A stretch of 64,000 nucleotides of DNA from Thermoactinomycetaceae bacterium (GCA_025449975.1 JANWIG010000025.1:1-64000), one strand, 5' to 3'. Shown: positions 35,614 to 44,918, numbered from the stretch's first letter. Program-made: numbers and translations. The notes: generated from the letters alone by a model not told the origin.

Positions 35614-36939
35614 ATGATGAGCTTACCTGTAGTTGCGATTGTTGGACGACCCAATGTTGGAAAGTCTACTTTGTTTAATCGGTTGTCCGGGGAGCGAATT
35701 GCGATTGTAGAAGATCAACCGGGAATTACCCGTGATCGAATTTATTCCAAAAGCGACTGGAATGGTCGTGAGTTTCATTTAATTGATACCGGTGGACTCG
35801 ATTTTGATGAAAATGATGAAATACTTAGGCATATACAGAGTCAAGTTGAATTGGCATTAGCTGAGGCAGATGTGATTCTGTTTATCACAAATGGGCGTGA
35901 AGGAGTGACTCCGGGAGATGAAGAAGTGGCTCAGTTGCTCCATCGGACCAAAAAGCCGGTGATCGTTGCTGTAAACAAGGTAGATGATCCCAAGCATGCC
36001 AATGAAACATATGATTTTTATCGTCTCGGCTTTGGTGATGTCGTTGGAATTTCATCCATCCATGGAACAGGAACGGGAGATCTGTTGGATATTCTCGTCA
36101 GTTATTTTCCTGATCACAAGGATGAAGAGTTTGATGAGGATACGATTCGTGTCTCTTTAATCGGTCGTCCCAATGTGGGAAAGTCATCGCTGGTCAATGC
36201 TATCTTAGGTGAGGAACGCGTGATCGTAAGTCCCATCGCTGGGACAACCCGTGATGCGATTGACACACCTTTTGAACATGAAGGGCAATCCTTTGTATTG
36301 GTGGATACAGCTGGTTTACGTAAACGTGGGAAAGTGTATGAATCGGTAGAAAAATATAGTGTGATTCGGGCTTTAAAGTCCATTGAACGTTCAGATGTTT
36401 GCTTAATTGTCCTCGATGCCGAGCGGGGAATAGCGGAACAGGACAAGCGGATTGCTGGCTATGCCCACGAAGCAGGCTGTGCTTCGATCTTTTTAGTGAA
36501 CAAATGGGATGCGATTGAAAAAGATGATAAAACGATGAAACGTTTTCAAGATAAAATACGGCAAGAATTTCAATTTATGCCCTATGCGCCGATCCTATTT
36601 GTTTCAGCTAAAACCAAACAGCGCATAGCAAAGATTTTACCGATGGTGTTGGAAGTGGCTGAACAGCATGCGATGCGCATTCCTACTTCCGTTCTAAACC
36701 AAGTCTTGCGTGAGGCAATCGCTACCACTCCGCCACCGTCAGAAAAAGGAAAACGGTTCCGCATTTCCTATGTGACGCAAGTATCTGTCAAGCCTCCCAC
36801 TTTACTGTTATTTGTCAATGATCCTGAACTGGCCCACTTTAGTTATCTACGGTACATAGAGAATCAGTTGCGAGCAGCTTTCCAATTTTATGGTACACCT
36901 GTTCGTATTCGTTTGCGTAAAAAGAATAAGTTAAAATAA
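35614..36939 (+). CDS. der: Ribosome-assembly GTPase Der (EngA)
   Basis: A 441-aa protein with two tandem GTPase domains: G1 motifs [12 protein letters not shown] (near residue 11) and [12 protein letters not shown] (near 185), G3 DTGGLD and DTAGLR, G4 NKVD and NKWD, then a C-terminal KH-like domain rich in basic residues. Der is essential for 50S subunit assembly. Two adjacent ATG codons (35614, 35617) are possible starts after AAAGGAAA. Confidence 0.97.
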   Translation: MMSLPVVAIVGRPNVGKSTLFNRLSGERIAIVEDQPGITRDRIYSKSDWNGREFHLIDTGGLDFDENDEILRHIQSQVELALAEADVILFITNGREGVTPGDEEVAQLLHRTKKPVIVAVNKVDDPKHANETYDFYRLGFGDVVGISSIHGTGTGDLLDILVSYFPDHKDEEFDEDTIRVSLIGRPNVGKSSLVNAILGEERVIVSPIAGTTRDAIDTPFEHEGQSFVLVDTAGLRKRGKVYESVEKYSVIRALKSIERSDVCLIVLDAERGIAEQDKRIAGYAHEAGCASIFLVNKWDAIEKDDKTMKRFQDKIRQEFQFMPYAPILFVSAKTKQRIAKILPMVLEVAEQHAMRIPTSVLNQVLREAIATTPPPSEKGKRFRISYVTQVSVKPPTLLLFVNDPELAHFSYLRYIENQLRAAFQFYGTPVRIRLRKKNKLK

Positions 36940-36957
36940 TAAGGAGAGGGAAGACGG

Positions 36958-37545
36958 ATGTTTTCAGCTTGGATTTTGCCGATCGTCCTTTCCTATCTGG
37001 TTGGATCGATCAGTTTTAGTTTTGTGATGGGGAAACTATTGAAAGGAATTGATATTCGTGATCACGGCAGTGGAAATGCCGGAGCTACCAATACCCTCCG
37101 CGTTTTAGGAAAGGGTCCAGCTATTCTCGTTCTGTTATTGGATGCTGTAAAGGGAATGGCTGCTGTCGGAATCGGTTACCTTTTTGCTCCTGAGCAGGAA
37201 GCGGTCTGGATGTCTAGCGGGTTGGCGGCAATTATCGGGCATAACTGGCCGATCTTTCATCGCTTTCGTGGAGGAAAGGGAATCGCGACAACCATTGGGG
37301 TCACTGCGGTTCTCGTTTTTCCAGCCGGAGTGTTAGCCGGAGTTATTGCGATCTTATTTATTTTTTTGACGCGATATGTTTCACTTGGATCGTTACTCTA
37401 TACAGCTGGCTTACCGATAACCATTTGGTTAGTTGGCTATCCAAGTTCATTTTTTTGGCTTAGTTTGGTTATTACACTCCTAGCAGTTATTCGCCATAAA
37501 AATAATATACACAATTTATTTAAAGGAACAGAACGCAAGATATAG
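36958..37545 (+). CDS. plsY: Glycerol-3-phosphate acyltransferase PlsY
   Basis: A 195-aa membrane acyltransferase transferring acyl from acyl-phosphate to glycerol-3-phosphate. The signature motifs GSISFSFVMGKL, DHGSGNAGATNTLRVLG and the GHNWPIFHRFRGGKG loop are complete. It lies 18 nt after der and just before gpsA, which makes the glycerol-3-phosphate substrate; the pairing is functionally coherent. In B. subtilis plsY is elsewhere (yneS) and yphE-type genes fill this space. Confidence 0.96.
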   Translation: MFSAWILPIVLSYLVGSISFSFVMGKLLKGIDIRDHGSGNAGATNTLRVLGKGPAILVLLLDAVKGMAAVGIGYLFAPEQEAVWMSSGLAAIIGHNWPIFHRFRGGKGIATTIGVTAVLVFPAGVLAGVIAILFIFLTRYVSLGSLLYTAGLPITIWLVGYPSSFFWLSLVITLLAVIRHKNNIHNLFKGTERKI

Positions 37546-37561
37546 GATGAAGGAGCGAAGG

Positions 37562-38587
37562 ATGAGAAAAAAATTTGCCGTTTTGGGTGCAGGAAGTTGG
37601 GGAACAGCTTTAGCTACGGTCTTGGTTGAAAACGGTCACCATGTGACTCTCTGGGCACGGCGTGACGAATTAGCGCAAGAGATTAATCGACGACATACCA
37701 ATGAGAAATATTTACCAGGAGTCCGCTTGCCAGAAAAATTGCAAGCAACCTCTTCCCTTTCGCAAGCGTTATTTGGAAAAGATGTGATTCTCTTTGTTGT
37801 CCCATCTCATTCGATGCGATCCGTCGCACAAAAAGCGAAAAAGTGGATTGATGACCAAGCTCTTGTGATCCACGCGACCAAGGGCTTTGAAGAGGTTACA
37901 GCCAAACGGATGTCTGTAGTATTAAAAGAAGAGCTGCCATCGTCTCTGAGTGACCGGATTGCCGTCTTATCTGGTCCCAGTCATGCCGAAGAAGTGGCTC
38001 GTCGATGCCCGACAACGGTTGTGATTGCGGCAGAGAACCAAGAAGTTGCTGAGCTATGTCAAACCTTTTTTATGAATCGTTATTTTCGCGTTTATACCAA
38101 TTCCGATATGATCGGAGTGGAAGTAGGTGGCGCGTTAAAAAATATTATTGCGTTAGCAGCAGGCTTGAGCGACGGATTAGGAATAGGAGATAATGCGAAA
38201 GCGGCTTTAATTACGAGAGGACTCGCCGAAATGGCTCGTCTCGGAACGGTGATGGGAGCCAAACCCCTTACCTTTGTGGGACTGGCTGGTGTAGGGGATC
38301 TGGTCGTCACCTGTACCAGCAAACATAGTCGCAATTGGCGAGCGGGCTATATGATTGGACAAGGAAAAAAACTACAAGAGGTATTGGCTGAGATGAAGAT
38401 GGTTGTCGAAGGGGTAAAAACAACCATTATGGCCTATAGTTTAACGATGAGTTATCAAGTAGAAATGCCCATTACCGAACAGTTATACGATGTCTTGATG
38501 AATGATAAATCGCCTCATCAGGCTGTCGAGGATTTAATGCGGCGCGGGCGAACAAGTGAGTGGGAAGAAATCATTCGTTCTTGGTAA
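37562..38587 (+). CDS. gpsA: NAD(P)H-dependent glycerol-3-phosphate dehydrogenase
   Basis: A 341-aa cytosolic enzyme reducing dihydroxyacetone phosphate to sn-glycerol-3-phosphate for phospholipid synthesis. N-terminal cofactor motif GAGSWGTALA, substrate loop LSGPSHAEEVARR, the catalytic-lysine stretch GGALKNIIALAAGL and GLAGVGDLVVTC are present. The ATG at 37562 is preferred since AAGGAG lies 6 nt upstream; an ATG at 37547 would lack a binding site. Confidence 0.96.
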   Translation: MRKKFAVLGAGSWGTALATVLVENGHHVTLWARRDELAQEINRRHTNEKYLPGVRLPEKLQATSSLSQALFGKDVILFVVPSHSMRSVAQKAKKWIDDQALVIHATKGFEEVTAKRMSVVLKEELPSSLSDRIAVLSGPSHAEEVARRCPTTVVIAAENQEVAELCQTFFMNRYFRVYTNSDMIGVEVGGALKNIIALAAGLSDGLGIGDNAKAALITRGLAEMARLGTVMGAKPLTFVGLAGVGDLVVTCTSKHSRNWRAGYMIGQGKKLQEVLAEMKMVVEGVKTTIMAYSLTMSYQVEMPITEQLYDVLMNDKSPHQAVEDLMRRGRTSEWEEIIRSW

Positions 38588-38613
38588 TTCGTATCGAATT
38601 GGGCTTTTTTTTT
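38586..38613 (+). terminator. Weak terminator of the der-plsY-gpsA operon
   Basis: A 6-bp AT-rich stem AATTCG / CGAATT overlapping the gpsA stop codon, then GGGC and a run of nine or ten T residues. Confidence 0.5.
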
Positions 38614-38744
38614 GTTACATGGCAGCTTCATATTACATATTTTATATTAGTTTGAACCATGATCCATAAACTTGAGCACGGAAAGAAGATTGGGACAGGG
38701 ACTCAGTGTTCGATGGTGGTTAATAGGTGAAAGGTAATAGTAAT

Positions 38745-38780
38745 ACGAGGGTAATGCCTGGAAGGCACTACCCTCGTTTT
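38745..38780. terminator. Bidirectional terminator between gpsA and the proline-rich gene
   Basis: A 14-bp stem (ACGAGGGTAATGCC 38745-38758 / GGCACTACCCTCGT 38764-38777, one mismatch) with TTTT on the plus side. The minus-strand gene's TAG stop codon lies inside the stem. Confidence 0.7.
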
Positions 38781-39283
38781 CTTGTTGGAGAAGTCTGTTG
38801 TTGAAATAACATTTTGAGCATCCCTTGCAACAGTGGAGATTGAAGCAGCGAAAAGATTTGTTTGATATCGAGCTGTTCAAAAAGGGAAGAAGGGGCTTTT
38901 GGAGTGGGATTGTTATTGAGAGGATGTGGGGGTAAAGGGAGAAACGGAGAAGATGGGCTGGAAGGATTAGGTGGTTTGGGTGTGAAAAGCGAAAGAAGTG
39001 GATTGCTTGGATTTGTTTTACGTAGCGTATTCACTCGCTGGAATATTTCAAACATTTGATATGTTGTATTTAATATCGATTCCAGTTTAGCTAACGATTT
39101 ACTCACATCTTGGATCGTAGAGCGGAAAGTCATAAAATGGCTTAATACTTTGGCTAAGTTTTGAGAGGATAAAGGAGTCACGATCGGTTCAGGGTGTTGA
39201 ATGAGTCGCGGGGCTTGAGTAGAACGAGTAGGGATCCGTCTTCTCCTTCTTCTGTGAGGAATGTTTCGTTTGTTTCTCTTCAC
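38768..39283 (-). CDS. Basic N-terminus, proline-rich protein of unknown function
   Basis: A 171-aa protein in three parts: a highly basic head (KRNKRNIPHRRRRRR), a central predicted helix (LAKVLSHFMTFRSTIQDVSKSLAKLESIL) and a serine/proline-rich stretch (FTPKPPNPSSPSSPFLPLP), ending in a hydrophobic helix before a TRKRG tail. The composition recalls spore or coat-associated low-complexity proteins and YqfQ/VrrA-type proteins, but no homologue is recognised. It interrupts the gpsA-yphE order on the opposite strand. Whether the head is the true start is uncertain. Confidence 0.5.
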   Translation of the reverse strand: MKRNKRNIPHRRRRRRIPTRSTQAPRLIQHPEPIVTPLSSQNLAKVLSHFMTFRSTIQDVSKSLAKLESILNTTYQMFEIFQRVNTLRKTNPSNPLLSLFTPKPPNPSSPSSPFLPLPPHPLNNNPTPKAPSSLFEQLDIKQIFSLLQSPLLQGMLKMLFQQQTSPTRKRG

Positions 39284-39556
39284 TTTTGTTTTCTACTACT
39301 CAAAACAAAGACAACCGGTGATTAGCATGGACTTCTATTTATAGTACAATCAGACTGTGAGCGATTGAATCCTTCAATTATTGTATGAATGTATCTTTTC
39401 CGGATGTCCATGTCTGGAATAGTAGTATTCACCTCCAATCAGGCTGCTGTCTATGTATCTTATGCAACAAGCAAATGCTAGAAGCAGGCAGATGTCCTGA
39501 TGATTGGTAGGCTATAGTGGATTTGCTATACTATGTATTGGGAAGGTGGTGCAAAA

Positions 39557-39718
39557 TTGGGCGATTTTATGTTAATTATCATGTTATTGGTTATCATCAA
39601 TTTGCTGGTAACGATTGCTCGAATCCAAAAGAGGAAATGGCTGCGTTATCTTCTGATTGCCGTTGCAGTCATCCTTGTTTTCCCAGCTATTTTTGTCGGA
39701 TTAAGGGTGATCTTTTAG
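39557..39718 (+). CDS. Small two-helix membrane protein (YphE/DUF2768-like)
   Basis: A 53-aa protein with two transmembrane helices separated by a basic loop (RIQKRKWLRY). The TTG at 39557 is favoured by GGAAGGTGG upstream. Size, topology and position just before the lipoprotein gene match B. subtilis yphE, but sequence evidence alone is thin. It ends 19 nt before the next start, so the two are cotranscribed. Confidence 0.6.
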   Translation: MGDFMLIIMLLVIINLLVTIARIQKRKWLRYLLIAVAVILVFPAIFVGLRVIF

Positions 39719-39737
39719 AAGGGAGATCGAAAGTAGG

Positions 39738-40448
39738 ATGAAGAAAGCGCGATGGGGTCTTATTTTTTTTATTGTCATCCTGTTAGTAGCTGGTTGCGGC
39801 TATCCTCAGGAAAAAAGGCAGCAGTTGGATCAATTGCCGGAACATGTTTTAAGGGTGCAAACTGCTGTTGATTTATATAAAAAGCAGAAAAATGAACTAC
39901 CTTATCGTTATCGTGACGATGAAATCATGCTGACAAGTAAATACATAGTCGATTTTGACGCCTTGCAGGGGCACTTATCGTCGACCCCACCAACCGCTTA
40001 CGAGCAGGGGGGGAATTATCTATATGTCTTAGTCGATGTGGAGAAGGATCCGACTGTCAAATTATTGGATTTACGAACCAATGAAACGGTGCGGTCGGTT
40101 CAGCAGCAAGTACAATTTTATTACCAAGAATATAAAAAATGGCCGACGAAAGAAAAAGTAACTTCGGATTATTGGAAGATCGATTACCAAAAATTGCGAA
40201 GCGATCCCGTTACTCTCCAAAGTCCCTATGGTTCACAAGCGAAGTTGGAACTATTACTTGATCAGCAAGGACGCGTTTTTATCGACTATCGCAGCGAAGC
40301 GATGCGGCTGATTCAACAAGCGCAAGAAAAGCCGACATCAGAGGAAGATTTACGCCTTTGGTTAGCGAAACAATCTCATTTTGTTCCAGCTTTTTCGCCA
40401 CCAATGTCTTATGAAAAAAATGAACCGGTTTTAAAGCAGATGAAATAA
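39738..40448 (+). CDS. yphF: Lipoprotein YphF-like
   Basis: A 236-aa exported lipoprotein: signal sequence with lipobox LVAGC (Cys21), then a charged soluble domain. Two similar modules occur (YKKQKNELPYRYRDDE and YYQEYKKWPTKEKVTSDYW), each a pattern of helix then KxxPxxxx as in other YphF proteins. Function is unknown; in B. subtilis yphF lies just upstream of the spoIVA region and may be sporulation-linked. Strong terminator downstream. Confidence 0.75.
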   Translation: MKKARWGLIFFIVILLVAGCGYPQEKRQQLDQLPEHVLRVQTAVDLYKKQKNELPYRYRDDEIMLTSKYIVDFDALQGHLSSTPPTAYEQGGNYLYVLVDVEKDPTVKLLDLRTNETVRSVQQQVQFYYQEYKKWPTKEKVTSDYWKIDYQKLRSDPVTLQSPYGSQAKLELLLDQQGRVFIDYRSEAMRLIQQAQEKPTSEEDLRLWLAKQSHFVPAFSPPMSYEKNEPVLKQMK

Positions 40449-40454
40449 AAAAAA

Positions 40455-40481
40455 GACTCCTCAAGAAGAGGAGTCTTTTTT
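40455..40481 (+). terminator. Rho-independent terminator of yphE-yphF
   Basis: An 8-bp stem GACTCCTC / GAGGAGTC with a 5-nt loop, flanked by A-run and T-run, so it may act in both directions. Confidence 0.88.
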
Positions 40482-40733
40482 AATTGGTTGATTTGTTGGT
40501 CCAGCGACCGGACGGTTTGGAAGAGGAGTTCATTGCTTTCGTGGACGTAAAGTGACGGATCAGGCGAAGATCCATTGGAGTTGGTTTCCACTTTTATCAT
40601 AAAGGAAAATTTTTAACGAATTGTAATCATTGTATGTTTTTTTTATTAGGATTAAGCCCTTTGAGTCAGCTGGAACATAATGCATCTATCTGGTTCATAT
40701 GTTAAGGAATAGATCGATGAAAGGATGAACACC

Positions 40734-40859
40734 ATGAATAGTTTACTATTCCATCTCATTGTGATCCCAGGGATTTTTATATTGGGACGTTTATCTGGAT
40801 CTGTTAAAGTGGCGACGATACGCGTCAAATCACGAAAAACGAGTTCTTTAGAAAGATAG
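40734..40859 (+). CDS. Small membrane peptide of 41 aa upstream of spoIVA
   Basis: A 41-aa frame beginning at an ATG with AAGGATG 6-12 nt upstream. The first half is a single hydrophobic segment (LLFHLIVIPGIFILG) and the second half is basic (KVATIRVKSRKTSS). This is the shape of small sporulation membrane peptides, but no homologue is recognised. It ends 30 nt before the candidate sigma-E promoter of spoIVA. No other feature was found in the rest of the 558-nt yphF-spoIVA gap. Confidence 0.4.
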   Translation: MNSLLFHLIVIPGIFILGRLSGSVKVATIRVKSRKTSSLER

Positions 40860-40888
40860 TTTTCTTCTGTTTTTTTCTGTAGAAAGAA

Positions 40889-40916
40889 TCATAATAGGCA
40901 TGCCAACTCATATATT
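40889..40916 (+). promoter_or_regulatory. Candidate sigma-E promoter of spoIVA
   Basis: TCATAAT (40889-40895) matches 6 of 7 in the B. subtilis sigma-E -35 consensus, and CATATATT (40909-40916) matches the CATACA-N-T -10 well, with a 13-nt spacer. B. subtilis spoIVA is transcribed by sigma-E. Confidence 0.5.
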
Positions 40917-41007
40917 AATAGTGTCTTGGGAAAGAGAACCGGAGGGAGGGGATGGCCTTCGCACCGGCGACACAGTTAGATGGAAGAGATGCTAAGGAGG
41001 GTAACAT

Positions 41008-42486
41008 GTGGAAAAAGTAGATATCTTGAAAGATATTGCCGAACGGACTGGAGGAGACATTTACTTAGGTGTGGTCGGTGCGGTGCGCACCGGAAAATCA
41101 ACATTTATTAAACGTTTTATGGAACAAGTGGTAATCCCAAATATTCGTGATGAAGCCGAACGGATACGTGCTACAGACGAGCTTCCACAAAGTGGCGCAG
41201 GAAAGACGATCACGACCATCGAACCCAAATTTGTTCCAAATCAAGCAGTCAATCTCCAGGTCGATGAAGGACTAGATGTGAACATGCGCCTTGTCGATTG
41301 CGTTGGATATGCGATTGATGGCGCGAAAGGCTATGAAGATGAAAATGGACCGCGCATGATCAACACCCCTTGGTTTGATGAACCGATTCCATTTCAGGAA
41401 GCAGCAGAAGTAGGAACCAGGAAAGTGATTCAAGATCATTCCACGATCGGGATCGTCGTATCGACAGATGGTTCCATTACCGATATCCCGCGTTCTTCTT
41501 ATGAGGAAATAGAGGAGCGAGTCATCAATGAGCTAAAAGAACTGGGGAAACCGTTTATCTTATTGTTAAATAGCACAAACCCCTATGGTGAACAAGCTCA
41601 AGCTTTACGAGGAGAGTTGGCAGAAAAGTATGATATCCCAGTCATTGCGCTCAGCGTAGCAACGATGGGAGAAGACGAGATTCTCGGAGTGATGCGTGAA
41701 GCATTATTTGAATTCCCCGTTCATGAAGTCAATGTGAACTTGCCCAGCTGGGTAATGGTATTAAATGAGGATCATTGGCTACGTCGGGAGTTCGAAAGCG
41801 CTGTTCGCGAAACCGTTCAAGATATTAAACGGCTTCGTGATGTGGATCGGGTAGTCAGTCAATTTTTACAATTTGACTTTATCGAACATGCTGCTTTATC
41901 TGGAATGGACATGGGACACGGAGTAGCGGAGATCGATCTCATGGCTCCAGACGAGCTCTATGATCAGATTCTAACCGAAGTCGTCGGTGTCGAAATCAAA
42001 GGAAAAGACCATCTTCTTGAGCTTATGCAAGATTTTGCGATCGCCAAGCGAGAATATGATAAAGTAGCGGATGCTTTAAAAATGGTGCGTACTACTGGCT
42101 ATGGCGTCGCTGCTCCATCGGTTGAAGAAATGACCTTGGATGAACCGGAGCTAATCAAACAAGGACCGCGCTTTGGCGTTCGCCTAAAAGCAACGGCTCC
42201 ATCGATCCATATGGTACGAGTCAACGTGCAATCCGAATTTGCTCCGATCATCGGATCGGAACGGCAAAGTGAAGAACTTGTTAACTACTTAATGAAAGAC
42301 TTTGAAAATGATCCACTGCGCATCTGGGAATCGGACATTTTTGGTCGTTCCCTCAACTCCATCGTTCGCGAAGGAATTCAAGCCAAACTCTCCATGATGC
42401 CAGAGAATGCCCGCTTTAAACTACAGGAAACTCTCGAACGAATTATTAACGAAGGCTCTGGAGGTCTCATTGCTATTATTTTATAA
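41008..42486 (+). CDS. spoIVA: Stage IV sporulation protein A (spore coat basement ATPase)
   Basis: A 492-aa mother-cell protein that hydrolyses ATP to polymerise into the basement layer of the spore coat. The Walker A motif GAVRTGKST (residues 24-32) and the Walker B-like VDCVGYAI are visible; the C-terminal end LIAIIL is the conserved tail needed for localisation in B. subtilis SpoIVA. The GTG start follows AAGGAGGG. The length equals the family norm. Its neighbours, hbs downstream and yphF upstream, match B. subtilis. Confidence 0.97.
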   Translation: MEKVDILKDIAERTGGDIYLGVVGAVRTGKSTFIKRFMEQVVIPNIRDEAERIRATDELPQSGAGKTITTIEPKFVPNQAVNLQVDEGLDVNMRLVDCVGYAIDGAKGYEDENGPRMINTPWFDEPIPFQEAAEVGTRKVIQDHSTIGIVVSTDGSITDIPRSSYEEIEERVINELKELGKPFILLLNSTNPYGEQAQALRGELAEKYDIPVIALSVATMGEDEILGVMREALFEFPVHEVNVNLPSWVMVLNEDHWLRREFESAVRETVQDIKRLRDVDRVVSQFLQFDFIEHAALSGMDMGHGVAEIDLMAPDELYDQILTEVVGVEIKGKDHLLELMQDFAIAKREYDKVADALKMVRTTGYGVAAPSVEEMTLDEPELIKQGPRFGVRLKATAPSIHMVRVNVQSEFAPIIGSERQSEELVNYLMKDFENDPLRIWESDIFGRSLNSIVREGIQAKLSMMPENARFKLQETLERIINEGSGGLIAIIL

Positions 42487-42493
42487 CTCTATC

Positions 42494-42528
42494 AAAAAGC
42501 CCTCTCCCTAGCAGGATGGGGCTTTTTT
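42494..42528 (+). terminator. Rho-independent terminator of spoIVA
   Basis: AAAAAGCCC and GGGGCTTTTTT arms flank a short loop region 8 nt after the stop codon. The rest of the 336-nt gap to hbs holds only the hbs promoter. Confidence 0.8.
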
Positions 42529-42707
42529 CTCGATCTTGCAGAAAACCCCATTTGAAAGCCTACGGTTTGCATCGTGGGATGAAAGACGGCGTCGCTCGGT
42601 AAACCCTTTATCGGATGGCTCCATGGTGAAAACCGTGTGAAGTGTCAATAATAGTAGGGAAAACTGTCTATTTTTTTTAACTAGGGAAGAAATACGTAAT
42701 AATTCCC

Positions 42708-42736
42708 TTGAACTCTTCCTATGTCTGTATTACTAT
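42708..42736 (+). promoter_or_regulatory. Sigma-A promoter of the split HU gene
   Basis: TTGAAC (42708-42713) and TACTAT (42731-42736) with a 17-nt spacer, about 85 nt before the HU start codon. Confidence 0.6.
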
Positions 42737-42822
42737 ATCTTTGTTCCCACGAAACCCTGCTGTAACGCGCTTCTTTGCCGGAACAGAAAAGGGAAAGTGG
42801 ATTTTGTACAGGAGGTGCTGTC

Positions 42823-42966
42823 ATGAACAAAACAGATCTAATCAATAAAGTAGCTAAAGCAACCGGCAAGTCCAAAAAGGATGCCACACTAGCAGTAGAA
42901 GCAGTCTTTGGAGCAATCACTGAAGCTTTGCGTGATGGGAACAAAGTACAATTAATCGGGTTCGGC
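42823..42966 (+). CDS. hbs: DNA-binding protein HU, exon 1 (codons 1-48)
   Basis: Exon 1 encodes residues 1-48 of the nucleoid protein HU, from MNKTDLINKVAKATGKSKKD to QLIGFG. HU is a small dimeric protein that bends and compacts DNA. AGGAGGTG precedes the ATG. The coding frame stops being HU at 42967, where GTGCGCCCG starts a group II intron; reading on would add only two residues (VRP includes one past GFG) and a stop. Joining to 44977-45027 and 47134-47280 restores a 113-aa protein collinear with Bacillus HU: exon 1, then NFEVRERAERKGRNPQT, then GAEITIAATRVPAFKPGK and a lysine-rich tail about 20 residues longer than usual. Both junctions are phase 0. Position between spoIVA and folE (mtrA) is that of hbs in B. 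subtilis. Confidence 0.95.
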
Positions 42967-43251
42967 GTGCGCCCGTAAGGCTTTTGTAGAAATGCCGAAA
43001 GGCTAGGAGAAAAGCTGCTCCTATTACCACTGACCTCATCTCGGACCGAAAGGAAAGAGGGAGTGTAGCATGGTCAGAAAGGCATAAGTCAACTTCGCTG
43101 CCAAAGTTGCGACTGAATGCCGAGGTAAGGACAAACAGATAAGGTGAAGGCTTGGATTAGCTTGAAGCTCAGCACTGGTGGGATAAACCGATCCCCCTTA
43201 TCGTTGGCAGTATTTAGATAAGGTCTGCGAAAGCTCCTTGGAAGGAGATTG

Positions 43252-43280
43252 TAGTTGCCTCATTGCCGAAGGGGTGGCTA
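43252..43280 (+). other. EBS1 hairpin of intron 1
   Basis: Stem TAGTTGCCTC / GGGGTGGCTA (all pairs Watson-Crick or G-T) closes a 9-nt loop ATTGCCGAA. The last six loop bases pair perfectly with the exon 1 end TTCGGC. Intron 2 has the same layout. Confidence 0.75.
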
Positions 43281-43497
43281 TCAGCTTTGAAACCGCAGAA
43301 CCATCTCCAATGGAGAATTGTGTGCGAACGAGACACCTAAGTCTGTTTATCGTTCTACAAAAAGCTAAACGGGGATTACCTAAGTGGAATTTTCCATATG
43401 GTAACGGAGTTCCCATAGTAGTCCGCGCTAGGGAAAGCCTAGTACATGGCGAAGGGGAACAGCTGCTAATGGCTTGAAAGTACCGAGGGGGTATCGA

Positions 43498-44781
43498 ATG
43501 ATGCAAAAGCCCGAGGAACTGCTCAAGATACTATCTACGAATACAGTTCGAAACGATGGAAAGTGGAGGCATAAAGACCTTTATCGCCAACTTTACAACC
43601 CCGCGCTCTATCAGCTGGCTCGTCCAAAGTGGGGTTACCCAAAGATCGATCCGAACCGCTTATCAGCAATCATCTCACAACTGATCGCAGAACTTAGAAA
43701 CGAACAATATCAGCCGCAGCCCGCTAAACAACGTTCCTTTTCGGAGCGCTTTGCTCCTGTGATGATCGCTGATCAACTATTGCAACTGGCGATCAAACGG
43801 ATCTTAGAAAGCATTTATGACCCGCTCTTCTCTGAAGATAGCCATGGAGCCCGTTCCGGAAGAAACTGTCATACAGCCCTGTTACATATCCGAAAACAAT
43901 CGCGAGGCAAGATCTGGTGGATCACCGGTGAGCTAAACCCATCGATCCAGTCTTTCAATCATCATCTTCTCATTCAGCTGTTACAAAAGAAAATTAGAGA
44001 TGATCGGTTTCTTCGCTTAATCCGGAAATTTTTAAACGCGGGATTCCTTGAAGAATGGCACTCACCGTCTCCCTTGACCGGTCGCCTCCAAGGCGGTCTA
44101 CTCAGTCCCATTCTTCTCAATATCTATCTTCATGAGCTGGATCAATGGATCTTCGCTCAGGCGCGGGAGAATCGACAAGCGTATAGCCGTTATTTGGATA
44201 CTTGGATCATCGGATTTAAGGGTTCAAAAAAAGAGGCGATACAATTTCAGAAAACACTAAATCAATATTTACATGAGCAACTACAGCTGAACGTGACCGA
44301 TGAGATGAAATTATACCATGGTAAAAAAGGGGTTCCCTTTCTCGGTTATCAGCTTGCGTATGCCAAATCCCCAACCAATCATGCTTCAGAGGGACCTATC
44401 TATCAACTATGGATGCCGAAACGCAAAGAGTTTGAATTTATCTTAGAATATGGTTTGGGCAAACTGGAAGCGGGTCAGTGGAAAGCACTTGCTGTCAAAA
44501 AGCTTTTTATGCAGGATGATCAGACGATTATCAACTGGTATAATGCTACTTTCCGTCGGTTGTATGACCATTATCAATTGGCAACCAATGTATCGCGGTT
44601 GCGCTCGGCTCGGTGGATTTGGAAATTGAGTTGGGGTAAAACCATGGCGAATAAATATCGGACACAAAAAGCAAAGATCTTTGCAAAATATCGGATCGGC
44701 AAACGGATCGGCGTGAAGCATCAAGGGATGATTACCTACCTGTTTGATGAATCCTTGCGAAAGCAAAGCGATGCTTACTAG
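43498..44781 (+). CDS. Group II intron maturase with inactivated reverse-transcriptase site (intron 1)
   Basis: A 427-aa intron-encoded protein starting at an ATG preceded by GAGGGGG. It keeps the RT fold landmarks SEDSHGARSGRNCHTAL, LQGGLLSPILLNIYLHELD and the C-terminal maturase X domain (INWYNATFRRLYDHYQLA ... WGKTMANKYRTQKAKIF, residues about 343-395). Key catalytic residues are changed: the first RT aspartate is E145 (TGELNPSI instead of GDIKGxFD) and the YADD box reads Y232-L-D-T235. No HNH endonuclease or DNA-binding domain follows. It should assist splicing of its own intron, and perhaps intron 2, but not reverse transcribe. Confidence 0.9.
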   Translation: MMQKPEELLKILSTNTVRNDGKWRHKDLYRQLYNPALYQLARPKWGYPKIDPNRLSAIISQLIAELRNEQYQPQPAKQRSFSERFAPVMIADQLLQLAIKRILESIYDPLFSEDSHGARSGRNCHTALLHIRKQSRGKIWWITGELNPSIQSFNHHLLIQLLQKKIRDDRFLRLIRKFLNAGFLEEWHSPSPLTGRLQGGLLSPILLNIYLHELDQWIFAQARENRQAYSRYLDTWIIGFKGSKKEAIQFQKTLNQYLHEQLQLNVTDEMKLYHGKKGVPFLGYQLAYAKSPTNHASEGPIYQLWMPKRKEFEFILEYGLGKLEAGQWKALAVKKLFMQDDQTIINWYNATFRRLYDHYQLATNVSRLRSARWIWKLSWGKTMANKYRTQKAKIFAKYRIGKRIGVKHQGMITYLFDESLRKQSDAY

Positions 44782-44884
44782 CGTGTTTCGCGATGCAATT
44801 GAAGTCAGTTTGTCGCCTTTCGTTATGCCACGGTCCACTCTTCATCTTCATTGTTTTCATAGATAGTAGAAGATTGGCAGCGGA

Positions 44885-44918
44885 GAGCCGTATACGCTGA
44901 AAGGTGTACGTACGGTTC
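44885..44918 (+). other. Domain V of intron 1
   Basis: A 34-nt hairpin beginning GAGCCGTATACGC, with a GAAA tetraloop and ending GTACGGTTC; the AGC/GTT catalytic triad pair region and two-nt bulge position are typical of bacterial group II introns. Confidence 0.92.

Noticed and set aside
40409-40600. A 63-codon minus-strand frame after yphF
   Set aside because: It runs through the yphF terminator and into its coding region, has no ribosome binding site, and its coiled-coil-like part is short.
42823-42978. A truncated 51-aa HU pseudogene
   Set aside because: The truncation coincides exactly with a group II intron 5' splice site, and the missing residues are present downstream as exons 2 and 3.
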